From the NCBI GenBank assembly GCA_030710605.1, contig CP092865.1, forward strand, positions 143,515,081-143,579,080: a DNA stretch of 64,000 bases, written 5' to 3'. The notes below the pieces were generated by a model, which did not search any database, had not been told where the DNA came from, and worked only from the letters and a program-made list of their open reading frames with translations. Position 1 is the stretch's first letter. Each line of letters starts with the position of its first letter. Positions 33,240 through 45,029 of this stretch are shown here, piece by piece. This stretch comes from Cordylochernes scorpioides. Its lineage: Eukaryota; Arthropoda; Arachnida; Pseudoscorpiones; Chernetidae. The translations under genes were made by a program, and so were the position numbers.

Positions 33240-34320
33240 TTACATATAATTATTTACATCAATTATATTATGTATATAGCTTTCCCTTCTCTTCAGCCTT
33301 CTTCCAAAATTTGAACAACGCAAACGCTCCAGCTCTGTTTCTCACCATCTCATTCAACAGGAACTCCAAAGAGAGTCCCTCATGGCCTATTTCACTGAGG
33401 AGCACTTCTCGTTTGTCTTTCAGCCCCTAACATGATAGTAGATAGTATATGATGATGTAGCCCGGCTCCATTCTTGTCCCGCAAATCTTGCATGTCCATC
33501 AGTCTGTTTTAAATATTCTGGGGCGATCATCAGTAAAGAGCACCGAGAGAATTCTCAGACCAGCAATACACCGTTTGACCCCCCCCCCATCCAGCGGGAA
33601 ATCGCTTGACAGATAGTGTTCCCTGAGCATATATCTGGTGGTGTATCTTGGTAAATTTAGATATCTTCGCATAAATGAGTCCTGAATTTGATCAACAATT
33701 AATGTATGCTCATTTGCTCAAACAGGTGCCGCGTATAGCAGGGTTGATAGAACCATCGCGTCAAGAAGTTTCATAGAGGATTTAAAAGAGTTCATCTTCA
33801 ACCTGGTCAGAATAGGCCATACCGCACCACTGGCAACGAGAGCTTTACTCTTATAGTATAATGTGGCTTCCTTAAAAGAGTTTGTTGAGGTGAGTGGATA
33901 TCCTAGATACATGTATCTTTCCGTGACATTCAGTGTTTGTTGTCCCCAATACCAGTTATCGGATTTTGACCGCTTCCCACCATTGCGAAATACCATTATT
34001 TTTTATTTGTTTTCTTTCAGCGTTAGCATATTTTCCTCAAAATAATTTCGTATCATATTATTTTTCAACTGCAAATTATTCTTAGATTCGCCTATCAGTA
34101 CAATATCATCTGCATATAGTAACAAATGGATATTTCCATGCTTTGGCAGATAAATACCAGGTATATCAGAGCAGTCAAAAGTACTAATCAGGTCGTTGAT
34201 AAAAACTATGAATAAGTAAGGAGATAGTGGCTCACCCTGTAACACTCCTGATTTTATTTTGATGAATTCAGTGAGTGAATTGTTCCATCTCACCGCAGCT
34301 GTCATGTTTTCGTAGTAATT
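33240..34320 (-). pseudogene. 5'-truncated LINE, C-terminal half of reverse transcriptase
   Basis: On the minus strand the frame starts at about 34305 with RT motif GVLQGEPLSPYLF, then LLYADDIVLIGE (YADD at 34105-34116). It passes one TAA at 34003-34005 and continues in the same frame to a TGA at 33718-33720, then YLNLPRYTTRYMLREHY. A G9 run near 33580 breaks the frame; further on CKICGTRM and a final region to about 33270 can still be read. Layout and motifs fit a jockey/I-type non-LTR element. The lost 5' part is the usual result of incomplete target-primed reverse transcription. Confidence 0.8.
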
Positions 34321-34379
34321 CTTAATTAGATTTATAAATCGGAAATTTTGGAATAATATAGAATTTGTAATTTTTTTTC

Positions 34380-34930
34380 TTTGTTAAAATAATTTTAGGC
34401 GCACTTTTTGAGGAAGGTGATAAGAAAAAAAAATTGAGACTAGGAGAGAGGGCAGTGGTTCAGAAGACAGCTCCTGAGAAATTAGCCCAAAAATGTCTTT
34501 CAAGATTTAGTGGAAGGAATTTTCCAATCATCCAACTGAAGCACCAAATAAGATAAGTAACTTTCATATTTTTTTAAACAGGTTATATTTATGCAAATTC
34601 TCCCAATTTATTCTTATTGCCCGTTTAATTTATTAATTTTATTTCTTATCTTTGTGTGGCCGTTTCAATAGATAAATAAATATAATAATTTATTTGGAAT
34701 CTCAACTTTGACTCTGAATCATTAATTTAGTTGTTATTATTTTTTTAACCCCATTGCGCGCAGGATATATGCATATTATATTTATTTTATATATCAGGGT
34801 GTATATTTCGTGAACTCCCTGAGAACAAAGGAGTCTTCATGGATTTCGGGACAAAGCGTCAGAAATCAGCTCATCACAGCCACTGGCGCCCTAGTTATTT
34901 TAAAACAACAACAACAATTGAAAAGTATAA
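34380..34930 (+). repeat. dispersed repeat shared with 50900-51420
   Basis: Colinear blocks include gtggaaggaatttt, ccaactgaagcac, tttttttaacaggt, attgcccgttt, gataaataaatat, gcgcaggat, cgtgaactccctgag and catggatttcggga. About 75 percent alike by eye. A relationship to long LTRs is suggested by the second copy, which carries the same AGGGTGACC/GGTCACCCT hairpin as the 2-kb LTRs. Confidence 0.6.
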
Positions 34931-35186
34931 AATCATCCCGATTTTAACAATGCTTTCTTAATATTAGATAAACGAGCTATTTTTAATTAAGCCAAACAAT
35001 ATGCTAGAAGGCCGCAGTTGTCCACTTACATTTTAGTTTTATTAGGTATTATTTTGTTTATTATTTGTTTCTTAAATGAAATTAGGCTTATATTGTTTAA
35101 TTAAAAAGGCATATTTTAGATCAAAATATCATTATTTTCCAATATTTTAGTTGGCTGAACGCCAATCTTTATTAAGGTATTGTGAA

Positions 35187-35374
35187 TGTTGTATAGTTAT
35201 TGTTGTATAGTTATTATTTAATTATACATTACTCACCAGATGAAATTATTATTACAAATTATTTATTACACTTTATATTTATATTTTTACATCAACACGT
35301 TGTTTACATTATACATCGAATATTATTGTTTATGATGATGATCTATTATATATTTAAAAACACAGAATACTACA
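35187..35374 (-). repeat. 3' LTR of gypsy element 2
   Basis: 188 bp; contains a short internal tandem copy of tgttgtatagttat at its plus-strand left end. Six differences from 39611-39798 by eye. Confidence 0.9.
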
Positions 35375-35387
35375 TTCCCTCCTTCCT

Positions 35388-37534
35388 TTAGAAGAAAGGA
35401 ATCATGTCTTTATATCTTGATGATGGCTTGACGACTCTTCCACTCCTGGTGATCACGGGTTCCTTGGTAGTCGGCAAGGGTGGAGAAACCTCTGGTGGCA
35501 ACTGGTGAAGAGCCTCGGCATCAAGTCTATCTGAAACAACTGGGTTAAATGTAGACCCTGTTCTACTTGAACTTGGTCGGTTTAAAGAAGTGTCCTTGTC
35601 TTGGTTTGAGGAATTATCATCTGGTATTTGTACATCAGAAGAGTTGAGGTGTTCAATTCTTGTTGAATCTGAACTAAGATTTTCCTGGCTCTCTTCTGGA
35701 ATCAAGTCAGAAATGCCTTGATTGGTCTCTTGAGTAGGAACATGTTTCAAATGTTTAGCATTTCTATGAATTATTTTCCCATTTTTAGTGTTGACTAATT
35801 TAAAAGAATTTATTGAAGTGTTTTCAAGAATGACATGATGTTCTGATCTGAAATTTGAATCAAGTTTTCCATTATTTGGATTTGCCACATAAACTAAATT
35901 TCCAATTTCAAAATTATGAGGACTAGCTTTCCGAATGATATCATTATATGTTTTCATTTTTTCTTTGTAGACCATATTGAATTCTTTGATTTTGGATTCA
36001 TCTTCTTCTGCATCATTAACAAGTGAGCTTATTTAGTTTTGATTTCTCTTGAAAATAATAGGAATGCTGGAGTCTTTCCTGTAGATCAGTTTGGAGTAGT
36101 TCGGTAAGACATTAAAATTCTGGATAAATCTTCTTTCCAATCTTTCCCTTCTTCAGAACTTGAATTGAATTGTTTCTTTAGAAATCTATGGAATCTTTCT
36201 ATCTTCCCATTACTTTTTGGGTAATAGGGTGAGGTTTTGATGTGCCTGATTCCACATTCTTTTAAAAATCTTTCCATTGATGTACTTACAAACTGTAAGC
36301 CATTATCTGTTACAACTTCATGTGGATAACCATGTCTTGCAAAAATCTCCATAAATTTTTTAATAATTGTCTTGCTGGAAATGTCTTCTATTATCATTGC
36401 TTCAGGATATGAAGAATAGTAGTCGATCACTGTTAAAACATAATGATGGCCAATTGGACCAACAATGTCAATTCCAAGTTTCATCCAAGGTTTTGATGGT
36501 AACGGAACTATTTGCAATGGTTGATCATTTATCAATGGTTGATTCCTTACACAAATTGGACAGTTTCTTATCAAATTTTCAATGTCAAAGTCCATGTTTA
36601 TCCAAAAATATTTTTCTCTTAACAGTTGTTTGGTTCTTGTCATTCCTTGATGTGTTTCATGTGCAATTCTCAAGACTCTCTTTATTAGTTTTGAAGGTAG
36701 CAAAATTCTACTTCCTTTTAAGATAAGATTATCAAAAATTGAGAGTTCATCTTTAAACTTATAAAAACATTTGAATTCTTCATTCAAAGGATATGGCCAA
36801 ACTCCCTTTTGAACCATCTCTTTCAGTTTTTGAAACAAAGGATCTTGCTCTGTACAAACTTTTATCTCTTTCAAAGACAGTGCTTGAAGCTCTTCAGAAG
36901 TGATGGATAAGACTTTATGAACATAGTCCTCCAGCCATTTTTCATCACTTGTGTTAGAAAGAGGTTGTCTTGAAAATATATCTGCAATATTTTGCTTTCC
37001 TTGAATGAATTCAATTTCAAAGTCATATGGTTGTAATCTCCAACTCAATCTTTGAATTCTTGGAGGCAAAACAGCTCCATTTTTAGGATTCAGCATATAG
37101 ATTAGAGGTTTGTGATCTGTTTTTAACACAAATTTCCTTCCCCAAATATAGGTGTTACAATGTTCAATTGCCCATACACATCCCAATGTCTCTTTTTCTA
37201 TTTGTGAATATCTTTTTTCAGTATCAGTTAAGGATCTGCTGGCATATGCAATGGGTCTTTTAATGCCATTTTGTTGTGTTTGTATTAATACTGCTCCAAG
37301 ACCAATAGGGCTTGCATCTGTGATTAATTCAGTTGGTGAGTTCAAGTTGTAATATGCCAAGCATGGCTCTTTTGTTAGTGACTCTTTAAGATCCTGAAAT
37401 GCTTTATTTGTTTTCAAATCCCAATTCCACCTAACATTTTTTCTAGTCAAATTATTTAAAGGTTCTGCCAATTTAGAAAAATTAGGTATGAATTTTCTTA
37501 AAAACCCACAAGTTCCTAAGAATGACCTTAACAT
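35388..37534 (-). pseudogene. gypsy 2 pol, RNase H, integrase and C-terminal tail, broken
   Basis: Frame 36086-37534 carries the end of the RT connection, RNase H (LITDASPIGLGAVL), the HHCC finger and the integrase core with GIDIVGP, VVTDNGLQF and SNGKIERF, holding the three acidic residues. It stops after SYRTTPN at an in-frame TGA; a further stop and a frameshift lie between 35975 and 36086. The last frame, 35388-35975, is the integrase tail (GNLVYVANP...) with an RSGRVVKPSSRYKD end. The breaks are point changes; no large deletion is seen. Confidence 0.85.
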
Positions 37535-37560
37535 CTCAATATTTTTTGGTATTGGAAATT

Positions 37561-39558
37561 TTAGACTGCTTCTATTTTCCTATTATCAGGTTTAATACCT
37601 TCACTACTAACAATGTGACCTAAAATATCCAATTCTTCCATGGCAAATTTGCACTTATTCCTATTGAGCCTAATGCCTACTTTATCAAATCTTTGTAAGA
37701 CTTTTCTAAGCCTTTCTTCTAGTTCTTGTCTATCTTTGGCGTAAACTACGACATCGTCCAAGTAACAAATTACACCTTTCAAATCAAGCAAAATTGAATC
37801 CATTCCTTTCTGATATGCCTCTGGAGCACTTGATAGACCAAAAGGAACTTTACAAAATCTGTAACAACCACGGTGCGTGATGAAAGTTGTAAGGGGTCTT
37901 GATTGAGGGTCTAAGTCAACCTGCCAAAACCCTTTTTTTGCATCCAGCTTTGCAAATACTTTAGCACCTTTAAGGGCATGTAACATATTGTCAATTGTAG
38001 GAATTGGATGTCTTTCTCTCAATATTGCTTTATTCACTTCCCGAAGGTCTATGCATAGTCTAATTTCCTCACTATTCCTTTTCGGAACAACTATTATGTT
38101 AGAAACCCATTCAGAACCTTGATGCACTTCTTCAATGATTCCATTCTCTAGCATCTTATCAAGCTCTTGATTTACTGCTTCTACCATTGCATAAGGTATA
38201 CGACGGCATCTCTGGGCAATGGGCCTATAGTTGTCTTTCAATGTCACTTTATGACTATAGCCTTTTATAGTTCCAAGTCCATGGAAAATATGTTCATGTT
38301 CTTGAACAAGAGTTTCTATATTAGTAGACATTGATTCATTTACATGATTTACCCTTTTAATTATACCTAGTTCAAAACTAGCCTTGCCTCCCAACAAAGA
38401 TTCAACTTTTTTATCAATCACATAAATTTCTTCTGAAACTGAATTTTCTTTCCAAGAAATCACAGCATTGAAATAACCATAACATGGAAGAGGTCTATCT
38501 TGACCATAGGCAAAAAAGGTTCGGGTGGTGTCATGTAATTTTGGCATAATTTTATGGCCATATAATTCAAGCATCTTATTATAGCTTATGAAAGTTCTAT
38601 CACTCCCTGTATCAATTATCATATTTATTTCACTACCATCTATTTGCACTTTTTCTTTATTTTCAGCACCTGTATAGTAGGTATATTCATCTGAACTTTC
38701 ACCTACTTCAGTCTTATTTTCTTCTTGTATGGTCTTAACTTTAGTTTGATTGAAACTTTTGTGGTTTCTATTATTATTTTGATTTGGGCGGTTCCTGCAA
38801 GCTCTAAAAAGATGTCCTAATTTATTGCAATATGAACAAGTCATTTTTTTAGCACCACATTCTTGTGCTGAATGTGTATCTAATCCACAGCGATAACATT
38901 TAGGCTTTGAGGCACCTGAAAATGATGGGGTACCTTGATTAGTGAATCTACCTTTGTTGAAATTATTAGCATTATAGTGCTTTTTAGGTTTATTTTGAAC
39001 TCTATTTAGTGTTTGATCATTTTGAGGTTCAAGAAGTCTAATTTCTTTTCTAGAAATTTCTAACATTCTAGCAATATCAATGGTTTTTGACAGTGTCAAA
39101 TTTTCTTGTTGCAACAATTTTTCTTTAAGTTTTTTGTTGTTACATTTTTCAATTATTTGGTCTCTTATCATATCAGCTTCTAAATTCCCAAATTCACAAG
39201 ATTTAGAAAGCTCTATTAAAGAAATTAGGTAGTTGTCGATCGATTCATCATCTTTCTGGACTCTTTGTCTAAATTTAAATCTCTCAGTGACCACATTTTT
39301 ATGAGGTGTGAAATATTTATCTAAAGCCATTTTAGTTTGTTCATAATTTTCCTTTTCATCTGGCAAGTTGAAAAATATACGCTGTACATTTGGCCCTAAA
39401 CAATGCAATAGAGTTGCTCTCTTAATTTCATCCGATTTTTTTGAAATTCCAGATGCTATTTCAAAAATGGCATAGGATTCCATCCATTGCTTATATTCCG
39501 CAAATAAATTGCTAGCATTCATATTCATGGGTAACGGTGGCGTCAGGTTGGCTGCCAT
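37561..39558 (-). CDS. gypsy 2 gag-protease-RT frame (truncated polyprotein)
   Basis: 665 residues from the ATG at 39556-39558, 50 bases inside the right LTR. Capsid with NVVTERFKFRQRVQKDDESID, then two CCHC knuckles (CYRCGLDTHSAQEC and CSYCNKLGHLFRAC), aspartic protease (MIIDTGSDRTF), and RT through CYLDDVVVY to LGHIVSSEGI. Gag and pol share one frame here, unlike many gypsy elements. The frame ends in TAA at the RT-RNase H junction, where a frame change is also needed to enter the next frame at 37534. The product could assemble and cleave gag but lacks RNase H and integrase. Confidence 0.85.
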   Translation of the reverse strand: MAANLTPPLPMNMNASNLFAEYKQWMESYAIFEIASGISKKSDEIKRATLLHCLGPNVQRIFFNLPDEKENYEQTKMALDKYFTPHKNVVTERFKFRQRVQKDDESIDNYLISLIELSKSCEFGNLEADMIRDQIIEKCNNKKLKEKLLQQENLTLSKTIDIARMLEISRKEIRLLEPQNDQTLNRVQNKPKKHYNANNFNKGRFTNQGTPSFSGASKPKCYRCGLDTHSAQECGAKKMTCSYCNKLGHLFRACRNRPNQNNNRNHKSFNQTKVKTIQEENKTEVGESSDEYTYYTGAENKEKVQIDGSEINMIIDTGSDRTFISYNKMLELYGHKIMPKLHDTTRTFFAYGQDRPLPCYGYFNAVISWKENSVSEEIYVIDKKVESLLGGKASFELGIIKRVNHVNESMSTNIETLVQEHEHIFHGLGTIKGYSHKVTLKDNYRPIAQRCRRIPYAMVEAVNQELDKMLENGIIEEVHQGSEWVSNIIVVPKRNSEEIRLCIDLREVNKAILRERHPIPTIDNMLHALKGAKVFAKLDAKKGFWQVDLDPQSRPLTTFITHRGCYRFCKVPFGLSSAPEAYQKGMDSILLDLKGVICYLDDVVVYAKDRQELEERLRKVLQRFDKVGIRLNRNKCKFAMEELDILGHIVSSEGIKPDNRKIEAV

Positions 39559-39610
39559 ACTTGTTTTTTTAGGGCTACAGTTATATTTTCAAATTCTCGT
39601 CGCCAATTTA

Positions 39611-39798
39611 TGTTGTATAGTTATTGTTGTATAGTTATTATTTAATTAAACATTACTCACCAGATGAAATTATTATTACAAATTATTTAAAAAACTTTAT
39701 ATTTATATTTTTACATCAACACGTTGTTTACATTATACATCTTATATTATTGTTTATGATGATGATCTATTATATATTTAAAAACACAGAATACTACA
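39611..39798 (-). repeat. 5' LTR of gypsy element 2
   Basis: 188 bp, followed on the plus strand by the TSD gtgaa; on the minus strand it drives into the PBS-like site at 39591-39605. Confidence 0.9.
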
Positions 39799-39999
39799 GT
39801 GAACATTCTGAAAATTAACAGTAACGCCAATTTTATATTTAAAATTATTTGAACTATGTGTAAAAGATCTTCGCATAAAAATAAAAAAATATATATAAAA
39901 AGGAAATGTTAAACTACAATTTTTTTTAAACTAAAAACACAGAGCGCAAATAAGCATAAATGTAAAATTGTGAAATTTAAAATAAAACATAAGTAAAAT

Positions 40000-40587
40000 T
40001 TGAACATATCCACAATTTGGATAATTGCGTGTATATTTTTTAAATTATATACAATTAATACAATTGAACATTGGAAATCATTAAAATTAAACTTTCGATG
40101 TCAAATTTTACATATAGCAATTATAAGTAGTAGCTTAAAATATGTACAGTCAACACTTTCGCCTCAAAATATACATCCTGCAGAATCTATTAAACTTGAT
40201 GTATTGGTCTTTATTGCAAGAAGCTTATTTTGTATCGGTCAGGTAAAGTTGGTTTTCTTCCCTTGGATCAGAAGTTTAATGGACATTTTATCAGAAGGTG
40301 TTCAGGGATTTGTTGAAGTTGTTATAGAAGTTGGGTTGAACATAGAACATAGAATTCTAAATCTAGTATTACCCATACTTTTAAAAAGGACCATAATTGA
40401 AAACACTGCATCATTTTGTAATCTATTTTTTTTTAAATCATATATTGTCAACACCAGTATTTCCTTTTTTTCTTTTTTTAGCAAGGTACACCAGTTTAGA
40501 GTATTTGAGATCTCAATTTTTTTTATTTTGTGTTTATTAATTAACAATCTAAAAAAAAAAAAACTTCATATATTAGCTGGTAGATAG
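40000..40587 (+). CDS. hypothetical 195-residue frame, unrecognised
   Basis: Long for random sequence of this composition, hydrophobic and rich in Ile, Leu, Phe and Ser, and ending in lysine-rich KKKKLHILAGR. I do not recognise it. An 81-residue frame overlaps it on the minus strand (40302-40547) with a more protein-like composition, so the open frame could be the shadow of a decayed minus-strand gene. No start context, intron signal or neighbour supports expression. Low confidence. Confidence 0.15.
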   Translation: MNISTIWIIACIFFKLYTINTIEHWKSLKLNFRCQILHIAIISSSLKYVQSTLSPQNIHPAESIKLDVLVFIARSLFCIGQVKLVFFPWIRSLMDILSEGVQGFVEVVIEVGLNIEHRILNLVLPILLKRTIIENTASFCNLFFFKSYIVNTSISFFSFFSKVHQFRVFEISIFFILCLLINNLKKKKLHILAGR

Positions 40588-40807
40588 AAATTTACAAGGA
40601 AAATTTTTTAGCGGGAAAACGCTACGAATCTGAGAAACCATGGGAAAGCAAATAAAGATATCAATCAATGTCAAATTCTAGACTCCCCCCCCCCCGCAAG
40701 TTTGATTGACAATTCGGCGATACCCTAAGGGTTTCAAGAGAACCGCTTTCCCGCCTACAAGGAAACCTTTAACAAAGGACAGTCTAGACCGAGCGCTTGG
40801 TGTGAAA

Positions 40808-41990
40808 GGTACGTTTTACAAAGCCTTGGCCTTTAGGCCTGGCACTATGCCTGCCACATATTTCTTCCATTTCTTTTATTTATCTATTCATTTTAATTTA
40901 GTATAATATTCTAATAGCGTCGAATATAATTTAAAAAACATTTTTTGTACAAGTCATTATGACAAGATAATATTTATGGGTGCCAGTATGGCCAATTTTA
41001 TGGTAAAAGTCTATCGCAACGCAATTCTCTTGTGTAGAATGTTTTATAACCATTTAGACTACAGTTATGTATAATAATATATTTATTTTCTCCATTATTT
41101 ATTTCAATTTACTTTATTTTTTATTTTTTTAAGTTACTTTAGTTTATGTAAACAAGACGTTTATTCAATTATACACGCTTTAGATAAAACGCGTTCCAAT
41201 AAACAACTAGATAATACAATTTTTTATTTTAACAGTGTAAATGATCTCTTAAACTGGTCTTGTAATTTTATTTTAATGCATGGGAATCTTAAACTGGTAT
41301 TGTAATTTTTCTTTTATTGACAAGCATAGTAGCGAGTGCGCAAAACAGTATTTTATGATCCTGTAGGACGTTATATTCTTATTTGTAAGTCCTCGTGGAG
41401 AAAAAAAGGCTTAAGATATAGTAGTAAATATTGATAGAAAGGTACGTTTTACGCGAAGCTACGGCCTTTAAGACCATAGTCTGGCTCTATGCCTACCACA
41501 TATTTCACCCATTTCCTTATTTAACTATTTATTTTAGATTTGATATAATATTCCAATAGTATAATATGCCAAAATATATTTTAAAACATCTGTTAATGTC
41601 ATTATGACAAGATACTTTGTTGGATTCAGTATGGTTAGTTTATTGGAGCGCAAATCCTTGTTTTAAATAAATGTCTTATTGCCATTTTAGATTAAAGTTA
41701 TGTATAGTGATTAATTTTTTTTTACGCATCATTTTAAATATTTTAAGTTACTTTAGTTTATGCAAGAAATATGTTTGATCAATTATACAGTTTTAGATAA
41801 GACGTGTTTTTACAATATTTTTTATTTTTAATAGCGTAGATGACTTTAAACTGGTCTCGTAATTTTATTTTTTGCATGGACATACTATCTTGTGCAGATA
41901 GTAATCTGTGATTCTGTAGAATTGTATATTCTCATTTGTAACTCTTCGTGGAGGGAAATGCGTGACAACAGTATAGCGTTTATTGACAGA
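40808..41990 (+). repeat. tandem duplication, units of about 630 and 550 bp
   Basis: Unit 1 (about 40808-41440) and unit 2 (about 41441-41990) both start ggtacgttttac and share, in order, ctatgcct-ccacatatttc, tcattatgacaagata, aagttactttagtttatg, cttaaactggtc-tgtaattttattt and a final cgtggag block. Unit 2 is shorter through several deletions. No coding capacity. Two LTR-like units without an interior, or a simple tandem duplication, both fit. Confidence 0.65.
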
Positions 41991-42141
41991 AAAACCTCCT
42001 TTGTATAGATTATTAGCCTTTTTTTTTTCTCCAGTCACCTTTGATTATATTTTTTGCATGTGTCACGCACATTACAAATAGTTACTGCACATAATTTTAT
42101 CTCTCCCATTTATAGGTGTATTTATATTTTATTATTTAGTT

Positions 42142-42931
42142 ACTAGACGAATGGCCCGGGCAACGCCCGGGTTTTACCCGAGTGCGTATATATTTTAGTA
42201 ATGTTTTAATTAAAATACTATTCGTTACAATTATAAATTGGCGCCGTGGATGTCTCTCTTGTGAAACGTCCCGCCCCAAACTGTGTGTGTCTTGAAAATA
42301 TAAAATTAGAAATGTGGATTTTCATAAAGATATCATCATGTCTATTTTTATTTTTGCATTTCACCTACTAAATCGATAGAGATAATTACATTTGCAACAT
42401 GAACCTAGGTATATTGACTAAATAGAAAACGGCATAGTAATAAAGATAATATTGTAAAGGCACCATATCGTTTTATTTTCAATAAAATCGAAACAAATAA
42501 ATATATCACAAAAATATGACCCTATAACTTTCCGCAAGGTTCTAAATGGTCACACGGCCAGTGTGAGTGTTTTTGTTGCATCATGCTGTGACTCACACGA
42601 TGACCCAAGGTCATTCAGGGGTGGAGCAAAGTCTATCTCCGTCGTCGCAATGGTGGCGCTGCATGCGAGTTAAGTCTACATATCTGCAAATAACTCTAAG
42701 GAAATTCAAGATATTCAAGAAATTATTTTTCGGACACCTTTCCGGGGATATACCTAATAATATCCCAGAATTTCATGGCGATTGGATGTATGGTTTTTGA
42801 ATAACAGGGTTGTCTAGAGGGGGGCAGGGAGGCCACGTGTTCGCTGGCGGCCAATGGGCGCGCATTCTATCCGTGAGCTTCAGACAAACAGACAAACAAA
42901 CAGACAGAATAAGGCAAATATATAAGTAGAT
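42142..42931 (+). repeat. dispersed repeat, copy 4 (longest)
   Basis: Starts actagacgaatggcccgggc, contains acaattataaattgg and cttgtgaaacgtcccgc, the block ggggatatacctaataat and atttcatggcgattgg, then a GC-rich stretch (42810-42880). It ends with repeated ACAGACAAA units and tatataagtagat. It shows that the 8478 and 18530 copies are parts of one family. Confidence 0.7.
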
Positions 42932-45029
42932 TATCGTATTCAATCTAATAGCGATTTTATAGTATGATAATCCATATTACAGAATTTGGTGGGGAAGGTT
43001 TTCCTTTTTAATGAAAGTAGTGAAATTTGTTGTTTCTTTTCTTTAACTCCAGCCAAAGAACGAAATCATTTTTTTTATAACCTGCGTCCTTTGGAAATTA
43101 ATGACTATTTCGAAATAAGAACTTCGCAGTTTACCAGATATGTGGTTATAGATAACCTTAGATAAACAGAGATAGAGAGTATTGCACCTCGTGTATGTTT
43201 ACACTTGACTGGTTTGATAAGCCCTTCCAGAAGCCCTTATCTACCCCACCACCTTCAGAGTATTTGGCAGCAGAAGCCAGTAACAAAAGAAAGGATTATA
43301 GCATCAGAACAGACCTAAAACTCGTTTCGACATCGGCTTTCGTAGTTTTATGAAATGTACCATTAGGCATTGGTAACCAGTAGCAGAGACTACATTTCTG
43401 GGAGGTCGGGAGTAGGCCTTGAAGATTAAGGAGGATATCTTGCGTAGTCTTAAACAATGGATGTTGGAGAATGTAATTTTGCCTACAAAATTGTACATTA
43501 TTTTAATAAGGACTAAGATGCTCACGAAGATGGACGTGAACTGGAAAACGATATACAACAATATCCCAATGGGCGCCACCGCGCGCAAAACCACATGACA
43601 TGAACCGGCTGAAGAGAAGGGTCATTGTGGTAGTATGTGAAGAAATCATCTGAAATATATGCATCATTTATAAAATATAGATTTATTCTATATATATCCA
43701 TCTGCCAGGCTGATGCACCTGATTCGCTCAGATCTTCCAAAATTGACTAACCGGCATGCCAAGTTAATCTACGCGAGATATAGTTGTGCCAACCTGCACC
43801 TTCTCAGATGTGTCTAGGCTCGGTTCACCTCTGTCACACCACGAGAAACCACTGCGATAGCCATGTCTTAACGAGATAAATGTTTAGCACCACAACGAGA
43901 TAAATATATTTTAGCATTCAATTCCGTATTTTAGTGAGACCTCAATGGGAAAGTGTGCTGTGTCAAACCAGGTCAAGTCAATACACATAATATCATCAAA
44001 GGCGTAAGAGAGATTAGCCTGCCATCGACAGCATTTTTTTTTTTTTTTACGGACCACCGTGTAATGAACAAGAGTTCAGGCTGGAATAAGGAAAAGAACA
44101 ATATGATAGAAGGCTGTATAGGAACAGTCATTTCGTAAAATTTTAATATGTATCAAATGGGAGAGACCAAATTAAGCAGAATTTTTCTTTTATAGAATTT
44201 TTTTTTCATGAAACCTTAAATTTTGAAATTTTTAAGTGTAGTGTGCATATTGTAAAAGTAGACAATCAGTCTTGTTTAATATTGGCAATTAGGTGTAACC
44301 AATTTGGCACAAATATTCAAGTTTAGGGTAATTTTTTTATATTAAGATTAGATTTAAATAGAATAAGATATTATTTGATCAAGAAGCTAATACTTAGTAC
44401 TTCAGTAAGGTACATACTTTACAGTAGGATCGGTGGCGCAGGCAGCTAAATAGATGTATAGGTATAGTTGGGCGACATCAAGTTTACTCCAGAGCCACAC
44501 AACAACTCCAGAGAAAGATGTACTGCCGAGGTCGGAGTAGTGTTTGGCGGCGGGCTGTTTGTGTTCTTAGTGACGTCCAAGGTTGGGTATACGAGCCATC
44601 GTATGACGCTCAATAATCCCTTGAATTAAGATTAAGTAGACATAGACAATCAGAAGCCAGGTAGTTGAGAGCAGTGGTGTAGCAGAGTGTAGGTTTCCAC
44701 ATTAGTACAGATATCGGTTGGGTATATATATAGACGCCCTTTAATTCCATATTCTAGAACTATTGCGTGTTACCTACAGTCAGCAAGTAGGATGAAGTTG
44801 TTGCACTGGTGGTGTAGAGTGGTTGCTATGACTGGAGCGTGTTTGAGGAGGGAAGGTCAGTCAATAGGATCTTATCAGTAGAGGAAGCGTCTCCAATTGT
44901 CTGTCGCCTTCATGAGTTGAATGTCATATTCCTTGTCGCTCTAATTAGTAAATTGTCCTATTAAACTATCTTTGCAGTGGTGGTGTTGAGGCAAAGACAA
45001 TTTAGAGACTTTGATATTTACAATTATTT
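42932..45029. other. intergenic DNA, no gene supported
   Basis: Unique-looking sequence with several short frames. Two overlapping minus-strand frames at 43304-43740 have no recognisable domain. A direct repeat of acgagataaat is present at about 43870-43900. Confidence 0.45.

Larger units (their letters stand above)
35187..39798 (-). mobile_element. gypsy-type (mag-like) LTR retrotransposon, element 2
   Basis: 188-bp LTRs at 35187-35374 and 39611-39798, TGTTGTATAG...ACTACA on the plus strand, differing at about six positions. A perfect 5-bp TSD, gtgaa, is at 35182-35186 and 39799-39803. On the minus strand the PBS-like tggcgacgagaattt (39591-39605) lies five bases inside the right LTR, and the purine tract complementary to ttccctccttccttta (35375-35390) abuts the left one. 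Gag-pol is complete in domains but broken at two or three places. About 3 percent LTR difference makes it older than element 1. Confidence 0.92.
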
